Source: Lichenifustis flavocetrariae (lineage in GTDB: Bacteria; Pseudomonadota; Alphaproteobacteria; Rhizobiales; Beijerinckiaceae). Taken from it: a DNA stretch of 57,379 nucleotides. Shown piece by piece: positions 44,369 through 53,446 of this stretch (position 1 is its first letter; every line of letters starts with the position of its first letter). The notes beneath the pieces are model-generated. The model worked only from the letters and a program-made list of their open reading frames with translations, made no database searches and was not told the DNA's origin. The position numbers and the translations under genes are program-made. Where the stretch lies: assembly GCF_026130545.1 (NCBI RefSeq), contig NZ_JAMOIM010000030.1, forward strand, positions 1-57,379, read 5' to 3'.

Positions 44369-45331
44369 ATGGCGCATTCCCCCGATCTCATCTTGGGTTT
44401 AGATGGCGGGGGCACCAAGACCATCCTGGCCGTGACGGATCGCGACGGCTCGATCCACCACCTCGGGCGCTACCCGCCGCTTGACCCCTTTACTCATCCC
44501 GACTGGGCCGACCGCCTGCGGGAGGTGCTATCCCATATTTACCCTTGGCGGGCACGGCTCGCAGACGGTGTGTTCGCCTTGCCATGTCACGGCGAAGTCG
44601 CCCGATTGTCGGAGCAGCAGAACGTGGTTGCGTACCAGCAGCTCGAGTGCCCGCAGGAAGTTGTCAACGATGTCGAGGCCGCCTTCGATGGCGCGCTCAC
44701 GGGCCATCCCGGCGTGCTGCTGCTGGCGGGCACAGGGTCGATGGCCTGGGCCGGAAACGGGCAACGTACGATGCGGTGCGGCGGCTGGGGTGATGTGTTC
44801 GGCGATGAAGGAAGCGCTTATTGGATCGGACGCGAGGCTTTGGCCGAGATAGGCAGAGCCCTCGACGGACGGTCCCCTAACGAGAGCTTCGCCCAGGCGA
44901 TGCTCGCCGGTCTCGGCATCAAACCAGATGCGCTCCTGGGCTGGTGCTACGACCTACCGACGCGACGCGCTCCCATTGCGGCGTTGGCGCTCCGTGTCGA
45001 TGCTGAGGCCGAAGCCGGCGACATCGCGGCGCTATCCATTCTGACGCGGGCGGGCGATGCCCTGGCGGCGCATGCCGAAGCTTGCGCCCAGCGGTTGCAT
45101 CTCCCCCGCCCCCTCGTCTGGTCGCACGCAGGCAGCGTGTTCCGCAGCCGCACGGTCATGACGCGCGTCATCGAGCGGCTCGGCGCCGAGCCTCGTACAC
45201 CGCGATTGCCCCCCGTTGGAGGAGCCCTGCTTCGCGCTGCGCGGCGTGCGGGCTGGATCGTGGATGGAACATGGATCGAGCGCCTCGACCGGGTGCTCTC
45301 CGAAGCGGAACGCGGCGTTTGGGCGGCGTGA
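44369..45331 (+). CDS. BadF/BadG/BcrA/BcrD-type ATPase, probable N-acetylglucosamine kinase
   Basis: This 320-residue ASKHA-fold kinase has phosphate-1 motif LGLDGGGTKTIL (8-19), a second phosphate loop LLLAGTGSMAW, and WGDVFGDEGSAYWIG, which is typical of GlcNAc kinases of this family. It would phosphorylate the sugar imported by the following ABC system. It lies 3 bp after deoR. Glucosamine or another hexosamine is an alternative substrate. Confidence 0.83.
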   Translation: MAHSPDLILGLDGGGTKTILAVTDRDGSIHHLGRYPPLDPFTHPDWADRLREVLSHIYPWRARLADGVFALPCHGEVARLSEQQNVVAYQQLECPQEVVNDVEAAFDGALTGHPGVLLLAGTGSMAWAGNGQRTMRCGGWGDVFGDEGSAYWIGREALAEIGRALDGRSPNESFAQAMLAGLGIKPDALLGWCYDLPTRRAPIAALALRVDAEAEAGDIAALSILTRAGDALAAHAEACAQRLHLPRPLVWSHAGSVFRSRTVMTRVIERLGAEPRTPRLPPVGGALLRAARRAGWIVDGTWIERLDRVLSEAERGVWAA

Positions 45332-45344
45332 GAAGGGACGTACG

Positions 45345-46598
45345 ATGAATATGCGGAAGGTCTTTCTGGCGTCGGTCGCAGTGTTTCTGATGGCGGGTTG
45401 GGGGCCGGCGATGGCCGATGATGCCAAGCCCTATGCCGGACAGACGATCACGGTGTTGTTCCCGCCCTGGACGACGCTGCCCAAAGATATGACGGATCGC
45501 TTCACGGCGCAGACCGGCATCAAGCTCGACCTGCAGACCCTGGGCTGGGACGACATCCGCACCAAGATCGTGACCTCCATGGTGGCCGGCAGCGCGCCCG
45601 CCGACGTCACCGAGGTCGACTGGTCTTGGGTCGGGCAGTTTGGTGCCGCGCAATGGTATGTCCCGCTGGACAACAGCGTAAAGAGCGACCTGCCGACGGA
45701 TGCGATCTTCACCTACGACGGCAAGCTGATCGCGCTGCCCTACAACAACGACTTTCGCCTGCTGATCTTCAACCAGGATCACCTGAAGAAGGCCGGCGTC
45801 GACCACGCCCCAACCACGCCGGACGACCTCCTGGCCGATGCAAAGGCCATCAAGGCCAAGGGAATCGTCTCTTTTCCAATCGGCCTCCCGTTCTCCGCCA
45901 CCGAAGGCTCCGCGACGGCATGGTATCTGCTGACCAAGGCGTTTGGCGGCGAGCTCTTCGACAAGGATTTCAAGCCCCTGTTCACGACGCCAGACTCCGC
46001 CGGCTACAAGGCACTCGCCTGGGAGATGCAGGCCCTCAAGGATGGTCTGATCGACCCGGCCTCGACCGGCCTCAAGGACGTCGAGATCCAGGAACTGTTC
46101 AAGAACGGGCAGATCAGCTTCGACGTCGCGGGTTGGGCGGGCAACCTCTCGGTCTATACGGATCCGACCAAATCCAAGGTCGCCAGCGCTGCCGTCGGCG
46201 CTCTGATGCCGAACGTCTCCGGGAAGACGCGCACCTTCGGGCTACCAGGTGCGGCGGGTATCCCGGTTGCCTCGCAGCACAAGGAGGCCGCGGCCGTCTT
46301 CGTCAAATGGATGGTCGCCCCAGAGAACCAGATCGAGAGCTACACGGTGCTGGGCAACCTGCCGACACGCACCTCGGTGCTGCAGACACTCGACAATGAC
46401 GGCAAGCTCGCAAGCGGCAAAGTGCTGCTCGAACAGGCCGGCTCCGTCGAACCTTTGTTCAAGCAGGGAACACCCGGGTGGTACCCCCAGTTCTCGAGCG
46501 CTGTGGCCACGGCTCTGAACCAGGCCGCGAAGGGGCAACTCACCGTTGACGACGCGGTCAAGCAGATCGCGGTCGGTGCCACAGACGCACAGAAGTGA
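45345..46598 (+). CDS. sugar ABC transporter substrate-binding protein (cluster B, SBP_bac_1)
   Basis: This 417-residue periplasmic protein has a Sec signal peptide (MNMRKVFLASVAVFLMAG) with likely cleavage after AMA near residue 25. The mature part shows the family pattern GIKLDLQTLGWDDI, DVTEVDWSW, IALPYNNDFRLLIFN and KAAVFVKWM-like AAAVFVKWMVAPENQ. It probably binds an amino sugar, given the kinase, regulator and SIS protein in the same operon. Confidence 0.88.
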   Translation: MNMRKVFLASVAVFLMAGWGPAMADDAKPYAGQTITVLFPPWTTLPKDMTDRFTAQTGIKLDLQTLGWDDIRTKIVTSMVAGSAPADVTEVDWSWVGQFGAAQWYVPLDNSVKSDLPTDAIFTYDGKLIALPYNNDFRLLIFNQDHLKKAGVDHAPTTPDDLLADAKAIKAKGIVSFPIGLPFSATEGSATAWYLLTKAFGGELFDKDFKPLFTTPDSAGYKALAWEMQALKDGLIDPASTGLKDVEIQELFKNGQISFDVAGWAGNLSVYTDPTKSKVASAAVGALMPNVSGKTRTFGLPGAAGIPVASQHKEAAAVFVKWMVAPENQIESYTVLGNLPTRTSVLQTLDNDGKLASGKVLLEQAGSVEPLFKQGTPGWYPQFSSAVATALNQAAKGQLTVDDAVKQIAVGATDAQK

Positions 46599-46626
46599 CG
46601 ATGGCTGACGCCCGGAGGCCACGATC

Positions 46627-47562
46627 GTGACCCAACAGGCGGCCTTGCCGGTTGGGGCGATGCCGCGGCCGGAGCGACGGCGGGAGGTCGTGCCGCGCGA
46701 TGAGCGCTGGCTCGGTCTCGCCTTCGCGGCGCCGGTCGTGCTCTTGATGGCGGCGCTGGTCTTCGTACCGCTCGGACTGACGCTGTGGGACAGCCTGCAC
46801 CGGGTCGATCCCATGCGGCCCGGGACGCCTTTCATCGGGTTGCAGCACTACATCGACCTGATGTCGGACACCAACGTCCGACAGGCCTGGCTCAACACGG
46901 TCGCCTACGTGATCATTGCAGTTGTGTTGGAGACCCTTGGCGGCCTCGGCGCGGCTCTGCTGCTACAGAGGATCAGGGTCGGGCGCCGCTGGCTGCTCGC
47001 CGCCGTGATCCTGCCCTGGGCGCTGCCCCCCGTGGTCAACGCCATCGTCTGGATGTGGATCTACAATCCGAGCTACGGGCTGCTCGACGGCGCGCTGCTG
47101 CGCTTCGGGCTGATCTCCGCCCCGAGGGTTTGGTTCAACTACCGCGCCACGGCGCTGTTCCTGGTGTCCCTCGTCCATGTCTGGCGCATGATGCCGCTCA
47201 CGGCCGTGATCCTACTGGCGGCACTACAGAGCGTACCCCGGGAGCTCTATGAGGCCGCCAAGCTCGACGGAGCCGGACCCGTGCAAGCCTTCATGCATGT
47301 AACGCTCCCGCTCATCGCTGGCGGCCTTGCCATCGCGCTGAGCCAATCCACGGTCTTCGCCTTCAATCTCTTCGACGAGGCCTGGATTCTCGGGGGCTCC
47401 AGCCTCGACACCCGTACCGTGGTGGCGCAGGTCTACATGTCAGCATTTCAGAACCTGCACTTCTCCTACGGCATGGCTTTGTCGGTGCTGGTGATGGTTG
47501 CGTCCTGCCTCGTGTCACTCGTCTACGTGATGCGGGTGTATCGCGAAACGAGGTACGGCTGA
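46627..47562 (+). CDS. sugar ABC transporter permease, MalF type
   Basis: This 311-residue inner-membrane protein has six hydrophobic segments and the EAA loop PRELYEAAKLDGAGPVQAF. It starts at a GTG at 46627, and its last base is the first base of the next ATG. It pairs with the MalG-type permease that follows. Confidence 0.88.
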   Translation: MTQQAALPVGAMPRPERRREVVPRDERWLGLAFAAPVVLLMAALVFVPLGLTLWDSLHRVDPMRPGTPFIGLQHYIDLMSDTNVRQAWLNTVAYVIIAVVLETLGGLGAALLLQRIRVGRRWLLAAVILPWALPPVVNAIVWMWIYNPSYGLLDGALLRFGLISAPRVWFNYRATALFLVSLVHVWRMMPLTAVILLAALQSVPRELYEAAKLDGAGPVQAFMHVTLPLIAGGLAIALSQSTVFAFNLFDEAWILGGSSLDTRTVVAQVYMSAFQNLHFSYGMALSVLVMVASCLVSLVYVMRVYRETRYG

Positions 47563-48431
47563 TGCGTGCAGCGGCCCTGACGCGTCGCTTCGGCCTCTGG
47601 CTTGCCACCGGCGCGTTGCTGCTGTGGTCACTCGGCCCGATCTACTGGGCCGTCGCTACGAGCCTGACGGCACCCACCGACCTCGTGGCGCAGCCACCGC
47701 ATTTCCTGCCACCGCGCGTTACCTTCGAGCACTACGGGAAGCTCCTTGGAGCTACCAGCAGCTATCTAGGCACGGATATCCAATCCGTGTGGCCGCAATT
47801 CAGCCGAGCGCTAGTGAACAGCCTCGTGGTGTCCACCCTCGCCACCGTGGCAACGGTGGCGCTGGCCGCATTCGGCAGCTACGCTTTCGTGCGCCTCCGC
47901 TTTCCCGGCCGCAACCTGCTGTTCGTGCTTATCGTGGGCACCCTTGCGGTACCGGCCTATACGGTGATGATCCCACTTTACCGCCTTCTCGTGTGCCTGC
48001 ACCTTATCGACACCTATCTCGGCATCACTCTGATCTATGTGTCCGCCTTTCTGCCGCTGGCGCTCTGGCTGATGCGGAGCGTCTACCAGTCTCTGCCGCT
48101 GTCGCTGGAGGAGGCGGCGCGGCTCGACGGCGCCGGTCGCACCTATACGCTGCTCTTTATCGTACTGCCCATCGCGGCGCCCGGGCTGATCGCGAGCGCG
48201 ATCCTCACCTTCCTGAGCGCCTGGGGCCAGTTTATGATCCCGCTTGTCTTCTCTCCGACGCTCGCAACCAAGCCCCTAACGGTGCTGATCCCTGAATTTG
48301 TGACCAAGAACTATGTCGACTATGGGCTGATGAATGCCGCAGGCGTTCTCGCCATCCTGCCGCCGATCGCGGTGGTGCTCTTTCTCAACCGCTACCTCGT
48401 CCAGGGCCTGATGGCCGGATCGGGGAAGTAG
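47562..48431 (+). CDS. sugar ABC transporter permease, MalG type
   Basis: This 289-residue permease has six hydrophobic segments and the EAA loop PLSLEEAARLDGAGRTYTL. It overlaps the previous gene by one base. No MalK-type ATPase follows; the importer must use an ATPase encoded elsewhere, as multitask sugar ATPases do in other bacteria. Confidence 0.88.
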   Translation: MRAAALTRRFGLWLATGALLLWSLGPIYWAVATSLTAPTDLVAQPPHFLPPRVTFEHYGKLLGATSSYLGTDIQSVWPQFSRALVNSLVVSTLATVATVALAAFGSYAFVRLRFPGRNLLFVLIVGTLAVPAYTVMIPLYRLLVCLHLIDTYLGITLIYVSAFLPLALWLMRSVYQSLPLSLEEAARLDGAGRTYTLLFIVLPIAAPGLIASAILTFLSAWGQFMIPLVFSPTLATKPLTVLIPEFVTKNYVDYGLMNAAGVLAILPPIAVVLFLNRYLVQGLMAGSGK

Positions 48432-48449
48432 CCCAGACGGAACCTCTTC

Positions 48450-49415
48450 ATGAACACCACCGAACGCGTCATCCGCGAGCAGTTCCCTTTCTGGCGCAAA
48501 GCAACTGCCGTGGCGGCCTTCACGGACCGTGACTCGACCTTCGTGATCGTCGGCTGCGGCACCTCCTATCACCTCGCCCAAAGCATCGCAGCGTCGTTCA
48601 ACCTGCGCGGCTTGCGGGCGATCGCCGTGCCGGGCGGAGAATGGTCGCGCCGCCGCACGACCTATTTGCCGGACGGCTTCAAGACGCATGTCATCGGCTT
48701 GTCGCGCAGCGGTGAATCCACCGAGACCGTCCAGGCTCTCGAGGTGAGCCGGACGGCCGGCTACGCCACGACGGCGGTCACTTGCGAGCAAGGCAGCAGC
48801 ATCACTAAAGCAGCCGACACCGTCATCTTCACCGCGACGCATCCCGACGAGGGCATCGTGATGACGGCTTCGGCGAGCCTCATGCTGCTGGTCGGCCTGC
48901 GGTTGGCTGGGATCACGGTGGGAGAGCCGGAGGTGGCTGCGGCCCAAGCGGCGCTCGAAACCTTCGAGGCGTTGCTGCCGGCCGTGCTCGACGGACGCAG
49001 CCATCCGGTTCTCCTTGGCGCGGGTGCGCTTTACGGCATCGCGGCGGAAGGCGGCATCAAGCTGCAGGAGATGAGCCTCAGCCACGTACAGAGCTATCAA
49101 CCCATGGAGTACCGGCACGGTCCCATCAGCCTCGTCGACGACCAGAGTTTCGCGGTGTTACTCTACAGCGCGGAAACCTTTGCCGAGGAAGTGCGGATCT
49201 CGACCGAGGTGCAGAACAAGGGCGCCCGGGTGATCGGCCTCGGCGGCCCGGGCGATGCCGGCGTGGAGGTGGGCGGTTCGATTGAGGCGCGCAGCCTTGT
49301 CGTGCTGCCGATGCTGCAGGTCCTCGGCGAGCGCGCGGCGGAGATGCGCGGTCTCGACACGAGCGCGCCGCGCTACCTCAAGAAGGTCGTGGTCCTCGAC
49401 CGAACGCCGGCCTGA
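48450..49415 (+). CDS. SIS-domain aminosugar isomerase/deaminase-like protein
   Basis: This 321-residue protein has two SIS sugar-phosphate-isomerase domains (VIVGCGTSYHLAQSIA, then SRSGESTETV, and VLLGAGALYGIAAEGGIKLQ). It resembles the isomerase half of glucosamine-6-phosphate synthase, including QPMEYRHGPISLVDD. Stand-alone proteins of this kind act as glucosamine-6-phosphate deaminases or ketose/aldose isomerases (AgaS/FrlB). It closes the amino-sugar operon and converges with the sarcosine-oxidase-like gene, 4 bp away. Confidence 0.84.
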   Translation: MNTTERVIREQFPFWRKATAVAAFTDRDSTFVIVGCGTSYHLAQSIAASFNLRGLRAIAVPGGEWSRRRTTYLPDGFKTHVIGLSRSGESTETVQALEVSRTAGYATTAVTCEQGSSITKAADTVIFTATHPDEGIVMTASASLMLLVGLRLAGITVGEPEVAAAQAALETFEALLPAVLDGRSHPVLLGAGALYGIAAEGGIKLQEMSLSHVQSYQPMEYRHGPISLVDDQSFAVLLYSAETFAEEVRISTEVQNKGARVIGLGGPGDAGVEVGGSIEARSLVVLPMLQVLGERAAEMRGLDTSAPRYLKKVVVLDRTPA

Positions 49416-49419
49416 GTCG

Positions 49420-50589
49420 TCAGACGAAGCGACCGAGCGCGAAGGGCTGCAGGTCGATGCGGCTCCGACCGTCGGCCAGCAACGCGGCCAGCGCTTCACC
49501 GATACCGGCCGAATGCTTGAAGCCGTGGCCCGAGCAGGCCGAGACCACGGTGACGCGGTCCATTTCCGGATGCTGGTCGATAATGAAACCCCGGTCGGGC
49601 GTGACAGTGTAGAGGCACACGGCCGCCTTCGCGACCTGTGGGGTGGCACCCGCGAGCCGGCCCGCGATGCTGTCTCGGTACATGCGCTCCGACTCGGCCG
49701 GGTCGACGGTGCGGTCCACGGCTGTCGCCGTTGTTCTGGTCTCGTACTGCTCCTTGGCGACTTTGACCCGCGGGTCGCCCGCGAGCGGCGGAAAGCCGTA
49801 GAAATAGTCGGCATCCGTCTTGCCATACATCCAGATGTAGACGGGCGACCCGGGACCGTAGGCGCTCACGTCATCGAGGGCGAACCAATGCAAGAGCTGG
49901 CGACTGACGCTCAGCAGGCGATCGAAAGGCGCCCCCAGGAGCGGCACCGACCAGGCACCCGCCGAGACCACGACGCGATCCGCAACGATCGGTCCGTCCG
50001 ATGTGGTGAGCCGGACGCCGGCGCCGTCCCGCGACAGGCTATCGACCGCGATCCCGGTATGCACGGTCGCGCCGAGCGCTGCCGCCCTTGCGAGCTGCAC
50101 CGCGACGCAGGCCTCCGGCACCAGAAAGCCGCCGCCCGGCTCGTAATAGGCCTTTTCGCTCCCCGTGAGGCCGAGGAACATGGGAAAGCGGAGCGCCACC
50201 TCGGTACCGTCGATCACCTCGTGCGGGATGCGTCCGGCCTCGGCCGACGCGATCGAGCGCGCCGTGAAATCCGGCATGCCATGGTGGGTCGTCACGCCAT
50301 CTCCCGGACCCATGACGAGGGCGCCGCATTGATGGAACAGCGTCGCCCCGGTGTCCGCCTCGAGTTCGCGCCAGATCCGGTGCGAGGCTTGGGCCAAGGG
50401 AACGTAGTCGCGGCCCTCGCCGACACCCGCGCGGGTGATGCGGGACTCGCCGTGGCTGGAACCGAGATCATGCGGTGGCGCGTAGCGGTCGATCCCAACC
50501 ACCTTGGCGCCGTGCTTGGCCAGTTGGTAGAGCGTGGCGCTGCCCATGGCGCCGAGCCCCACCACGGCCACGTCGTATCGTTCGGTCAT
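49420..50589 (-). CDS. monomeric sarcosine-oxidase/N-methyl-amino-acid oxidase-like flavoenzyme
   Basis: This 389-residue flavoprotein of the MSOX/SolA family oxidatively removes an N-methyl group as formaldehyde, with H2O2. It has VVGLGAMGSATLYQL (about 9-23), HGESRITR, and Cys325 in AAVCLYTVTPDRGF, the position of the covalent FAD attachment in MSOX. It is the last gene of the mgs-gmaS operon, 25 bp after gmaS, where N-methylglutamate pathways usually carry the four-subunit mgdABCD dehydrogenase. It is therefore the best local candidate for N-methylglutamate oxidation. Sarcosine or another N-methyl amino acid remains possible. Confidence 0.85.
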   Translation of the reverse strand: MTERYDVAVVGLGAMGSATLYQLAKHGAKVVGIDRYAPPHDLGSSHGESRITRAGVGEGRDYVPLAQASHRIWRELEADTGATLFHQCGALVMGPGDGVTTHHGMPDFTARSIASAEAGRIPHEVIDGTEVALRFPMFLGLTGSEKAYYEPGGGFLVPEACVAVQLARAAALGATVHTGIAVDSLSRDGAGVRLTTSDGPIVADRVVVSAGAWSVPLLGAPFDRLLSVSRQLLHWFALDDVSAYGPGSPVYIWMYGKTDADYFYGFPPLAGDPRVKVAKEQYETRTTATAVDRTVDPAESERMYRDSIAGRLAGATPQVAKAAVCLYTVTPDRGFIIDQHPEMDRVTVVSACSGHGFKHSAGIGEALAALLADGRSRIDLQPFALGRFV

Positions 50590-50614
50590 CGCTCCCGGTC
50601 CCGTGTCGGCGTTG

Positions 50615-51922
50615 TCAGACGTCGAGCGTGGTGTCGCGCTCCCACTGAGTGAAATGGGACGTGTAGCTTTGCCATTCCGCCTGCTTCATCTTCAGGTATG
50701 CGGCCGAAAAATCCGTGCCCATCATGCCCTTCAGGTCTTCGTCGCGGTCGAAGGCCCGGAGGGCATCGAGCAGGTTCAAAGGCAGCTTGGGCGCGTCCGT
50801 CACCGTATGGCCCAACTGGTACATGTCGATATCGAGGCGCGGACCCGGATCGGCCTGGGAGCGGACGCCATCGAGGCCGGCCGCGATGATGACTGCTTGC
50901 AGCAGGTAGGGGTTGGCGGCACCATCCGGCAGCCGCAACTCGAAGCGGCCCTTGCCGGGCACGCGCACCATGTGGGTGCGGTTGTTGCCCGTCCAGGTCA
51001 CGGTGTTGGGCGACCAAGTGGCGCCCGAGACGGTACGCGGGGCGTTGATGCGCTTGTAGCTATTCACCGTCGGGTTGGTGATGGCCGCGAGCGCCTCGGC
51101 ATGCTTCATGATACCGCCGAGGAAATGGTAGCCCTGCCGGGACAGCCCCATCTCATCGTTCGAGGCGTAAAAAGCGTTCGTGGTGCCGGCGCGGTCCCAG
51201 ACCGAGATATGGGCGTGGCAGCCTGAGCCCGTGAGGCCCGGAAACGGTTTCGGCATAAAGGTTGCCCGCAGCCCGTGTTTCTCGGCCACCGAGCGTACCA
51301 TGAACTTGAAGAAGGAATGCCGGTCGGCCGTGATAAGCGAATCGTCGAAGGCCCAGTTCATCTCGAACTGGCCGTTCGCGTCCTCGTGGTCGTTTTGGTA
51401 GGGCTGCCAGCCGAGCTCGAGCATGTAGTCGCAGATCTCGGCGATGATGTCGTAGCGCCGCATCAGGGCCTGCTGATCGTAGCAGGGCTTCGTGGCATTG
51501 TCCTTGCCGTCCGAGATCGTGCCGCCGTCCGCGTCGATCAGGAAGAACTCGGCCTCGACGCCGGTCTTGACATGCAGGCCTTCCTTGGCGGCTTCGGCCA
51601 CGAGGGTCTTCAGCACGACGCGTGGTGCTTGTGGCACCGGCTTCTCCTCCATGACGCAATCGGCCGGCACCCAGGCGACCTCCCGTTTCCAGGGAAGCTG
51701 GATTACCGCTTCGGCGTCGGGCAACGCGAATAGATCCGGGTGCGCCGGGGTCATATCGAGCCAAGTGGCGAAACCCGCAAAGCCGGCCCCATCCTTCTGC
51801 ATGTCGGCGATGGCGGCGGCCGGAACCAGCTTGGCGCGTTGTGCGCCGAACAGGTCCGTGTAGGAGATCATGAAATAGCGGATGCCGCGCTCTTTCGCGA
51901 GGCTGGCGAGATCTTGGGTCAT
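50615..51922 (-). CDS. gmaS: gamma-glutamylmethylamide synthetase (GlnT-type glutamine synthetase relative)
   Basis: This 435-residue protein makes gamma-glutamylmethylamide from glutamate, methylamine and ATP, the entry to the N-methylglutamate pathway. It has the glutamine-synthetase fold with the type III/GmaS hallmark YQNDHEDANGQFEMNW, GVEAEFFLID, TFMPKPF-containing ATP site, GSGCHAHISVW and NRTHMVRVPGKGRFELR. It is shorter than GlnA (about 470) and lacks the adenylylation-loop Tyr context. Its position directly after mgsC fixes the assignment. Cytoplasmic. Confidence 0.9.
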   Translation of the reverse strand: MTQDLASLAKERGIRYFMISYTDLFGAQRAKLVPAAAIADMQKDGAGFAGFATWLDMTPAHPDLFALPDAEAVIQLPWKREVAWVPADCVMEEKPVPQAPRVVLKTLVAEAAKEGLHVKTGVEAEFFLIDADGGTISDGKDNATKPCYDQQALMRRYDIIAEICDYMLELGWQPYQNDHEDANGQFEMNWAFDDSLITADRHSFFKFMVRSVAEKHGLRATFMPKPFPGLTGSGCHAHISVWDRAGTTNAFYASNDEMGLSRQGYHFLGGIMKHAEALAAITNPTVNSYKRINAPRTVSGATWSPNTVTWTGNNRTHMVRVPGKGRFELRLPDGAANPYLLQAVIIAAGLDGVRSQADPGPRLDIDMYQLGHTVTDAPKLPLNLLDALRAFDRDEDLKGMMGTDFSAAYLKMKQAEWQSYTSHFTQWERDTTLDV

Positions 51923-51959
51923 GCGCGTTCTCCTGAGGATCGAGCGAATGATGGGCGGC

Positions 51960-53288
51960 TCAGAAGCCGGCTTGTCCGGGGATCCATGACGTCCCCGCGA
52001 GCGGTACGCGGGCCATTGCGGCGGCCTCGATCGTGAGGGCGCACAAGTCCTCCGGCTCGAGATTGTGGAGGTGGTTCTTGCCGCAGGCGCGCGCGATTGT
52101 CTGCGCCTCCAACGTCATTACCTTCAGATAATTGGCCAGGCGCCGCCCGGCGAGCACCGGGTCGAGCCGGGCCATGAGCTCGGGATCCTGGGTCGTAATG
52201 CCGGCCGGGTCCTTGCCCTCGTGCCAATCGTCATAGGCACCGGCCGTGGTGCCGAGCGCATTATATTCCGCCTCGTAGGCAGGGTCGTTATCCCCGAGCG
52301 CCACCAGGGCCGCCGTGCCGATCGAGACCGCATCGGCGCCGAGCGCCAGCGCCTTGGCCACATCGGCGCCGTTTCGGACGCCGCCCGAGACGATGAGTTG
52401 AACCTTTCTGTGCATGCCGAGGTCTTGCAAGGCTTGTACCGCAGGCCGGATGCAAGCGAGGGTCGGCATGCCGACGTTCTCGATGAACACGTCCTGGGTC
52501 GCGGCCGTGCCGCCCTGCATGCCGTCGACCACCACCACGTCGGCGCCGGCCTTCACGGCCAGGGCCACGTCATAGTAAGGCCGCGCGCCACCGACTTTGA
52601 CAAAGATCGGCTTCTGCCAATCGGTGATCTCGCGCAATTCGAGAATCTTGATTTCCATGTCGTCCGGCCCCGTCCAGTCGGGGTGACGGCATGCCGAACG
52701 CTGGTCGATGCCCTTGGGCAGCGTGCGCATATTGGCGACCCGGTCGGTGATCTTCTGGCCGAGCAACATGCCGCCGCCGCCAGGCTTGGCGCCCTGCCCC
52801 ACGACGATCTCGATGGCATCGGCCTTGAGCAGGTCTTCTGGGTTCATACCATAGCGTGAGGGCAGGTACTGGTAGACAAGCGTCTGGCTTTGTCCGCGCT
52901 CCTCGGTCGACATGCCGCCGTCGCCGGTGGTGGTCGAGGTGCCGGCCGCAGAGGCGCCGCGCCCGAGCGCCTCCTTGGCGTTGGCCGAAAGCGAGCCGAA
53001 GCTCATGCCCGCCACTGTGATGGGGATTTTCAATTCAAGCGGCTTCTTGGCAAAGCGCGCGCCGAGCACGACTTCGGTGCCGCAGCGCTCGCGATAGCCC
53101 TCGAGCGGATAGCGCGAGATGGAGGCGCCGAGGAACAGGAGATCGTCGAAATGGGGTAGCCGCCGTTTCGAGCCGCCACCTCGGATGTCATAGATGCCTG
53201 TGGTGGCCGCCCGGCGGATCTCCGACAGCGTGTAGTCGTCGAAGGTTGCGGACTTGCGAGGAATGGTAGGAGGGTTCTCGTAAGACAT
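51960..53288 (-). CDS. mgsC: N-methylglutamate synthase FMN-binding subunit (glutamate-synthase-like)
   Basis: This 442-residue protein is the FMN-binding glutamate-synthase-type barrel: ITVAGMSFGSLSANAKEALG, GEGG-like TTTGDGGMSTEER, GQGAKPGGGGMLLG, VKVGGARPYYDVA and VDGMQGGTAATQ. It transfers methylamine from gamma-glutamylmethylamide to 2-oxoglutarate with the other two subunits. The ATG at 53288 follows GAAGG; the 11-residue longer frame is unsupported. A 158-bp gap with a palindromic repeat separates it from mgsB. Separate small subunits and context with gmaS distinguish it from ammonia-assimilating GltB. Confidence 0.9.
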   Translation of the reverse strand: MSYENPPTIPRKSATFDDYTLSEIRRAATTGIYDIRGGGSKRRLPHFDDLLFLGASISRYPLEGYRERCGTEVVLGARFAKKPLELKIPITVAGMSFGSLSANAKEALGRGASAAGTSTTTGDGGMSTEERGQSQTLVYQYLPSRYGMNPEDLLKADAIEIVVGQGAKPGGGGMLLGQKITDRVANMRTLPKGIDQRSACRHPDWTGPDDMEIKILELREITDWQKPIFVKVGGARPYYDVALAVKAGADVVVVDGMQGGTAATQDVFIENVGMPTLACIRPAVQALQDLGMHRKVQLIVSGGVRNGADVAKALALGADAVSIGTAALVALGDNDPAYEAEYNALGTTAGAYDDWHEGKDPAGITTQDPELMARLDPVLAGRRLANYLKVMTLEAQTIARACGKNHLHNLEPEDLCALTIEAAAMARVPLAGTSWIPGQAGF

Positions 53289-53308
53289 GGGATAGCCTTC
53301 AGCGCTCC

Positions 53309-53436
53309 GTCTCCCGCACACAGGAGAAGGTGTCGCGGCGAAGCCGTGACGGAGGAATGGAATTCAAGTTCAAAAATCCCCTCACGCGACCTCGCGCTTT
53401 GCGGGACCACTTTCTCCTGCTAGCGGGAGAAAGGAG
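53309..53436. repeat. palindromic intergenic element (RIME/REP-like)
   Basis: This non-coding block between mgsB and mgsC contains two strong hairpins. One is GTCGCGGC-GAA-GCCGTGAC at 53332-53350, and the other is CTTTCTCC-N8-GGAGAAAG at 53410-53433. A third imperfect CTCCCGCACACAGGAG lies at 53311-53325. Such paired palindromes resemble rhizobial intergenic mosaic elements. It may stabilise the upstream mRNA or lower mgsC output. Confidence 0.55.
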
Positions 53437-53446
53437 GGGCGGCGCC

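Noticed and set aside
50615-51922. Ammonia-assimilating glutamine synthetase
   Set aside because: The sequence is of the GlnT/GmaS type and the gene is embedded with mgsABC.
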